DNA of 64,000 nt, from assembly GCA_024036415.1 (NCBI GenBank), contig JAMWET010005530.1, positions 60,001 through 124,000 of the forward strand. Reading direction: 5' to 3'. The notes under the pieces were generated by a model, which saw only the letters and a program-made list of their open reading frames with translations, was not told the origin of the DNA and ran no database searches. Positions 48,998 through 64,000 of the stretch are shown piece after piece. Numbering within the stretch: position 1 is the stretch's first letter; each line of letters opens with the position of its first letter. The DNA comes from Prochilodus magdalenae (lineage: Eukaryota; Chordata; Actinopteri; Characiformes; Prochilodontidae). The translations under genes were made by a program, and so were the position numbers.

Positions 48998-50910
48998 ACC
49001 TACCCTGTGACGGTCCTGTTGGAGTCCTGGCCATTGATATCTCCCAGGACAAAAGGGGGACATCAAAGAAGGCAAAGAAAACAGATGGACTGGCCTGTAA
49101 TTGTAGACAGAGCTAATACAACAACAAAGGGAGGTTCAAAATGATGGCAAATTGGTTGTCAAGTGAACTTAAGAAGGATGTACACTACTGGGCAAAAGTC
49201 AGGGGTCACACTGTACGTATTTAACCTCCAGTCCAAACAGCTATTATGTACAAGATATGAATTACAGGTGATCCTTCTGAGGAGACTGCATATTGGCTTG
49301 TATGAAAACAGGAGCTTCCTAAACCGCACAGGAATGCTTACACTGTTGAAGGGAAAGGTAACGTAACACAGTGGGAACCCTATGCACCTGGGGCCCTATG
49401 TCCGGCTCTTTAACTCAATATAAAAAGATCACGGTTAACATCATGGGGTCATCCAGGGGCTTGCAGAAAACTACGAGGAGCTGGATTATTTAAATTAAGA
49501 ATGCGCTTTGTCTCAGTAAGCTAATTAGCTAACAAACTGTCCGTCAAATCATTTACTGATACATCAGATGGTATAGTAACACAACACAATTTCAGCTTGT
49601 ATCTACTGAACACCAGAACATAACCAGAAGATTATCATATAATAAAATACACAATAGAGTATGATACAGAACATAATCAGAAGATCTGCATTTACAAATA
49701 AACCAGACGTACAGGCGTTACTCTTGTATTCAGACTGAGAAAAGAATGTGAAGACCCTGGAAATTAGGGGTGTGCAATATGATATGTAACATATTAACAT
49801 GATAAACAGGTTTAGGCCTGGTTAAATAGACTCGGTGCAATGCAGATTGTAAAACACTTAATAAAATCATCATAGGTGTAGCTTCATTATTATCATTATT
49901 GTATTGTATTGCATGTGCCACTGAATTGGCAGTATGCACACTGTGCACTGTTAATATGTCTTGAAGAATTGTGACAGAACATTCTCCCCCATATCACCCA
50001 TGCCTAATGGAACACAGGGCCGTTTCCAGTCAAGAGGCAACAACGCCTGCCGTACCCAGAACACTGGAAACTGGGCCGGGCCCAGTATACACTGCATACT
50101 TGCATTAACCTTGTAGGAGTAGTCCAGTACAAAACTAAAGCAGGAACCTTTAGACACCAGACATGTCTCGGCTGATTGACTACACTTTTGGGGAGAGGAA
50201 AATAGTCCAAATTAGATTTTTGGCCACAATATCGCTTTAAGACGTTTTCACCGAGCCGTGGAAAAGTCAGAAAGCAGAGTCGAACACCTAAGGGGAAAAC
50301 GCCGCCCTGCTGCGTTGCTGGAGATTAGACTAGCACACAGCACTCTCTTACCGGTACTGCATGAGATAGCACAGGGGTGGATTTATTTTCCCTCACATAT
50401 TACTGCCAGGAATGAACAGGTAGCTTATAGCTCCAAGATGCACCTCCTGCACATTTGCTCTCATCTATGAAAACTGAAATTTTACTCTATGACTATAAAT
50501 ACACCATTACCGCAAAACCCAGGGCTATGCTACAGCCATTGCACATAGCAGTTTATTCAAATATGTGAGTAGAATTTGGGGGATGTGGGTTCCAGAAAAT
50601 AACATATCACAGAGCGATATACATTTACCCCACATGAATCTGCAGTTTTGATTGATATGCCAAATGTACTGTATTCTTTATATGGCTAATAGCAGCTGCA
50701 TTACACCCATATACAACCAACTTTATAAGTCGCATAAGGACAGCGTGACCATATAAAACAAAGAGAAGAGCACTGCCAGCTGCTTTTACTGCGCAAAAGC
50801 TCCATCATGTGGAGGAATAAAAGTATAGCACAGCAAGCCAGGCTGTATTGTTTCATCACTGTCTCAGCCTCAAGACATATGGCATGTAAAAGCAGTCAAG
50901 TTCAATTACA
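48998..50910. other. Intergenic between fmr1 3' end and upstream repeats, no gene
   Basis: No coding frame, repeat array or RNA gene recognised. This is the DNA immediately downstream of fmr1 transcription. Confidence 0.5.
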
Positions 50911-50974
50911 GAAGATGAAAACCAAGAAACAACACACACTTGAGCTTGCAGAGGAAGATCAACCTTTATTTATT
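50911..50974 (-). terminator. fmr1: fmr1 polyadenylation site
   Basis: On the minus strand two overlapping AATAAA hexamers (50969-50974 and 50965-50970) are followed 25-50 nt downstream by a GT-rich block, AAGTGTGTGTTGTTTC, at about 50925-50940. This is the textbook layout of a vertebrate cleavage and polyadenylation site. Cleavage is expected near 50940-50955. Confidence 0.7.
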
Positions 50975-53935
50975 GAAACTGCTTGCATACAAAATATATT
51001 GCACTATAACCAAACAATGTCAACATAAAACCCAGTCTGTTCCGCTATTATGTACAAAGAAATTATTACCCAAAGTGCAGTAACATACAAGGTCAGTCTA
51101 CCTTGGTTCAGTATCTACAGTTTTTTTCCTTTCTTCTGTTCAATGAATCTTTATTTTTAACCACAACAGCTCACGAAGTGCGCAAGATGATGGTTTTACA
51201 ATTTCGTCGTCCTGTAAATTCGTACACGCTCCGAAAAATAAATAGCTAGAAAACAGTCTGTTTGGCAACGCTTGCGAGACGTGGAGCGTGTTTTTTCCTT
51301 TTCCGATAACAGACTGTCATGAATCTCGTCAGCCTTCAGCCTGCCTCAGGCTAGCAGGGTGCGAAACGGCTGAGAGGAAACCATTTAACGGTCGTGTCAA
51401 GTCTTAGTTTAGGAGTTGTGTGAGGTGGCGTCCTGAAACACCTGACCAGGTCACTGGAAAGAAAACCATACAACTGCCCACCTCACTACGGTCTTTCTAA
51501 GCCCGCTGCCTGCTTGGCTTTGCCAGCTTGGCGCGGACTTTATTAGTACGTTTTTTTAAAAGATCGGTTTTTATTTGTCTCGCCAAACCTGGTGTTCAGT
51601 CATTAAGATTCACCTCCTTTCCCCACAGCAACCCAAGCCTAGTATTAATGGAGTACTCTAGAATTTTTCCAATCTCGTACATCGGCACAACTGACAGCGC
51701 CAACTTTGACGTCCTGGTACTAATAAAAGTAAGCACGCTTATGGGCACTTGTTTCCTACTGTAAGTGCATACCAGGTAAACACAATTTGTGTCCTCTTAC
51801 TATGTACCAGGAGCCGCATATCAGAATTACTGTCCATGTTAAAAACACGGTACGCTACTGAAGCAGCAGACAGAGATTTAGCTGAAAAACCCTGGCGTAC
51901 TCCTTTCGTTTTCATAGGATATTAATCCAGGCAAATCACTGAGACTGTGGTTTAAGCTGCAACAAGTAGGGCTGATTATTATTATTTTTTTCCATTTTGC
52001 CAAAGAGAATTTAGCAAGCGTACAGCAACGGAGGGAAAACAACTGATCTAACAGGCTGTAAATGAATGGCTACTAGCTGTACAGTAAATTAAAGAACGCA
52101 GAAAGAGCTACCAGGGTTACTGTCATAGCAGGTTTCCAGAAGGAAAAAGAAAAAGCATCTGTGGGTTCAGAACACCGTCACGTCTTCTCGATACTTCTCA
52201 TAAACTAAAAGGTAAATGCACAAGCACTGCTCAGATAAGACAAACGGTTTCATTAGCAAACTTAAACGGCACGTCTCCCTTCTATCCCCCTCCCTAAGCG
52301 AGCTGAGCTGCGAAAAGTACAGTAGACTCAAAATTAGCAAAGATACCTAAACTTCAGTTCATTATGTTGACAGCATACATGTGATTCACCTGCTGAGAAG
52401 TCTTATCACATTCTAGTTTATTAGAGTTTAATAGATTAAGTACTTGCAGAGTTAACACAAACATGATAAGTGCACATTTAAAGTTTCAATCCAAAAGAAC
52501 AGCGACAATCTCTTAACGAATGATATAATATACAGTATGCAACCCGCTGCTAAACGCTCGAATTCTAGCATGACCCATCGTTAAAGACAGTGACACGGTT
52601 ACAGAGAGATTCCATATTGGTGTTTCACACCTGAACATGACACTGAAAAAGAAATACAGCAGGACACATGGCAGTTTACTGTGGCCAGTATGGGGTTAAA
52701 AATCTCATGTACACCCTGTCTAACAGAGAAGGGGGCGGGGAGGTGCTGGAAAATTAAGCATTAGATGGTTCATACTGGGAATTCTATAGAAACAGTCCGC
52801 TAAAGAAATGCTTTTGGGAATAAAAAGAAAGAAATGAAAAGAAAGAAAAGAAAACCCTGACCACTACAGTTGAAGCAGATGCTTACTTCACAAAAAACCC
52901 TAATATGTCTAATTTAAATTAGAAAAAAAGCCACAACTTAAGTGGTTGAAAGTATGTCCATAGATCTCGTCATTAAGTGGTTGACTACAATAGATCACGT
53001 CTCCACACTGTCTCAATGACGTGCTCGGGAGAACCGGTTTTCTCTACTCAGAATTCAAAACTCAGTCACAGTAGGACAAAAACTGACTGAGGCTTTGATG
53101 GAGTCCTGCATTGTAGATGTACAAAAATGATGGGTATGAAATACTGTACATGCACCACAAAAAGGTCATTCTTTATTATTTTTTTCCTTGGTTTTTTTTT
53201 CTTTTTCTTTTTTCAGTGGCTGGCTGAAATTGCAACACAAATGTTGGATAAGTGTTGTTCATGTCTTCTTCCCTGATTTGAACATCCAAATTCTGAAACT
53301 ATCCACACTAGTTAAAGGCACAGATCATATAGGAGCGTTTGTACGTCTACTTTATTTACTTTTTTTTTTTTCCATTTTTACTTACTCTTGCTTTCTTTTT
53401 TAAATTTTTTTTGCTAGCGATGTGGCTGGGACCTCACATCAGAATGGGCTCTAGGACACCAACAGGTAGGGGAGAAGAACAAACAAACAAACAAAAAAAA
53501 AACTATAATGCCATGAGGAGTGGCACTAAAACTAACGCCAAACTTCTAAATTCATCCTCTAATGGCTCATTCGCCCTTTAGGTTATAGAGAACCCCCACG
53601 AAAATAATAATAAAAAAAAAATCTGAAATACGTTTCACCCACAGCTTCAGTTAGTTTCGTAGGTAGTTGCCTAGAGAGTCAATTACAAAACCTGTAGCTT
53701 CTGTTTTGATTTAGAGACCGGCATCTCTAAGCTATGTAGACTACAAAAATGCAACACGCCATTCACCAGAATCCTTTGTCTACTACCCCCCATTTAGCAA
53801 TTACAAAATGTGCTTGATGTCATGTCTTGCGACAGCCCTACTGACCTGGTTGTCTTTGGCCTAATGTGTCTCTAATGAAGAAGCTTCTGGATTGGTGGAG
53901 TGTAGTGGGAGACAGAATAGGGGAGTAGGGTGTAT
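50945..53935 (-). other. fmr1: fmr1 3' untranslated region
   Basis: No recognisable gene or large repeat occurs between the fmr1 stop and a strong poly(A) site, so this about 3-kb block is read as the 3' UTR. It contains T- and A-rich runs, for example 53174-53218 and 53361-53411. Further AATAAA sites on the minus strand, for example at 53172-53177, could give shorter mRNAs. The human 3' UTR is of similar scale. The left boundary is inferred from the poly(A) signal, not from transcript data. Confidence 0.7.
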
Positions 53936-63252
<9,317 letters not shown>

Positions 63253-64000
63253 CTACAATTCACAGGAGAACATTCACAAATGTTTCATAAGAAATTCTAA
63301 AAAGCGTATCGCAATTGATCAAAGCCTGTAGACTAGTGCCGGGTGACATGCTGTGATACTGTGTTTCAGTTTTAACAACATATTTAGCAGATAACAAACA
63401 TTTAATTCACGACTTATTGTCCATAAGATACAAGCGCCCTTGGTTTTCTTTGTACCAGAAAACGAGTTTCTCCCGTCCCCTTATTTTCTGTACTGTTCTG
63501 CAATGCATGTCGATTGGCTTCTTTTAACCACAAAAACAAACACACACACACACGCGCACACACACACACACACACACACCCCTATATCTATGCAATGTTA
63601 GTCACTTTTCTTAGTCAATATAATATTAATATAACTGCGAATCATAAAATACAATTAAATATAAACATACAATTAAAACTCTTTTACATGCAACTCTTTT
63701 CCACAGGTTTACACTTCTATCTGGTGAGCACGCACAACATGCTGCAAAATTTACTTTATTTTATACTTATTTTATGCCTTATTTTGTGTTCGAAAGACAT
63801 TTGTATAGCAGAGAATACCAGGACTAAGAAAGCATTCATTAACACAATCCAATTATTATATTAATATTCAATTTCTCCTAGCGCTACTACAGTCACTGGT
63901 GTGCGGTTGTATGCTCAGGCAAATGCAGAGCCATAAACCCGTTCTCTACATCAGCGAAGAACACATGGCAAGCCATTTTATCTATCATGCAGCAACGTAT
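63253..64000 (-). other. fmr1: fmr1 intron 2, partial, with (CA)n
   Basis: This is sequence upstream of exon 3. A (CA)n/(CGCA) run lies at about 63537-63580. I searched by eye for exon 2, which should encode a KAFVKDVHEDS-like stretch, and did not find it, so exons 1-2 and the promoter lie beyond position 64000. Confidence 0.75.

Noticed and set aside
51528..51764. 78-codon frame on the plus strand inside the fmr1 3' UTR
   Set aside because: It is antisense to the UTR, has no homology I recognise and is of a length expected by chance.
63253..64000. fmr1 exon 2 inside the window
   Set aside because: I looked on the minus strand for a frame like KAFVKDVHEDS with a matching donor and found none, so intron 2 must extend past the edge.

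Overview
The window is vertebrate nuclear DNA, almost certainly from a teleost fish. It has spliced genes with GT-AG introns, long AT and tri-/tetranucleotide microsatellites, several minisatellites, and dispersed repeats of fish type: Tc1-like elements, MITEs and SINE/LINE tails. One palindromic MITE family (about 3.6 and 48.6 kb) is, from memory, common in otophysan fish (characins, catfish, electric fish). That makes an otophysan likely, but the species cannot be fixed from sequence alone.

Two genes can be identified, both on the minus strand. The right end (about 50.95-63.25 kb) holds fmr1, the orthologue of the fragile X gene. Thirteen coding exons are present, matching human exons 3-10 and 13-17, followed by a 3' UTR of about 3 kb. 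Exons 1-2 lie beyond the right edge. They encode most of the Tudor region, both KH domains, the export signal, the RGG box and the C-terminus. The left end (4640-4692) holds the first coding exon of aff2 (FMR2 family), with a CpG-rich, CCAAT-box promoter region. Positions 1-4639 are the start of aff2 intron 1. Human FMR1 and AFF2 are also neighbours in the same transcriptional order, so this is conserved synteny in compact form: about 46 kb here against roughly half a megabase in human.

The interval from about 5.2 to 50.9 kb contains no protein-coding gene I can support. It is a mosaic of (i) relatively unique, non-repetitive blocks that could hold cis-regulatory elements, (ii) two internally deleted Tc1-like elements with intact 31-bp inverted repeats, a transposase fossil and at least four MITE-like families, and (iii) five large tandem arrays: 54 bp x ~16, a 1.8-kb ACT-type trinucleotide array with higher-order structure, 29 bp x ~70, 38 bp x ~60, and 25 bp x ~49. 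The last is enclosed by perfect 18-bp inverted repeats. A dimeric ~325-bp repeat with a nested MITE lies at 41.3-43.3 kb.

Fmr1 protein is a polyribosome-associated RNA-binding translational regulator. Aff2 belongs to the AF4/FMR2 nuclear family linked to transcription elongation. They are separate transcription units; nothing here shows a functional link beyond conserved linkage. I saw no bacterial-type system, CRISPR array, tRNA or rRNA.
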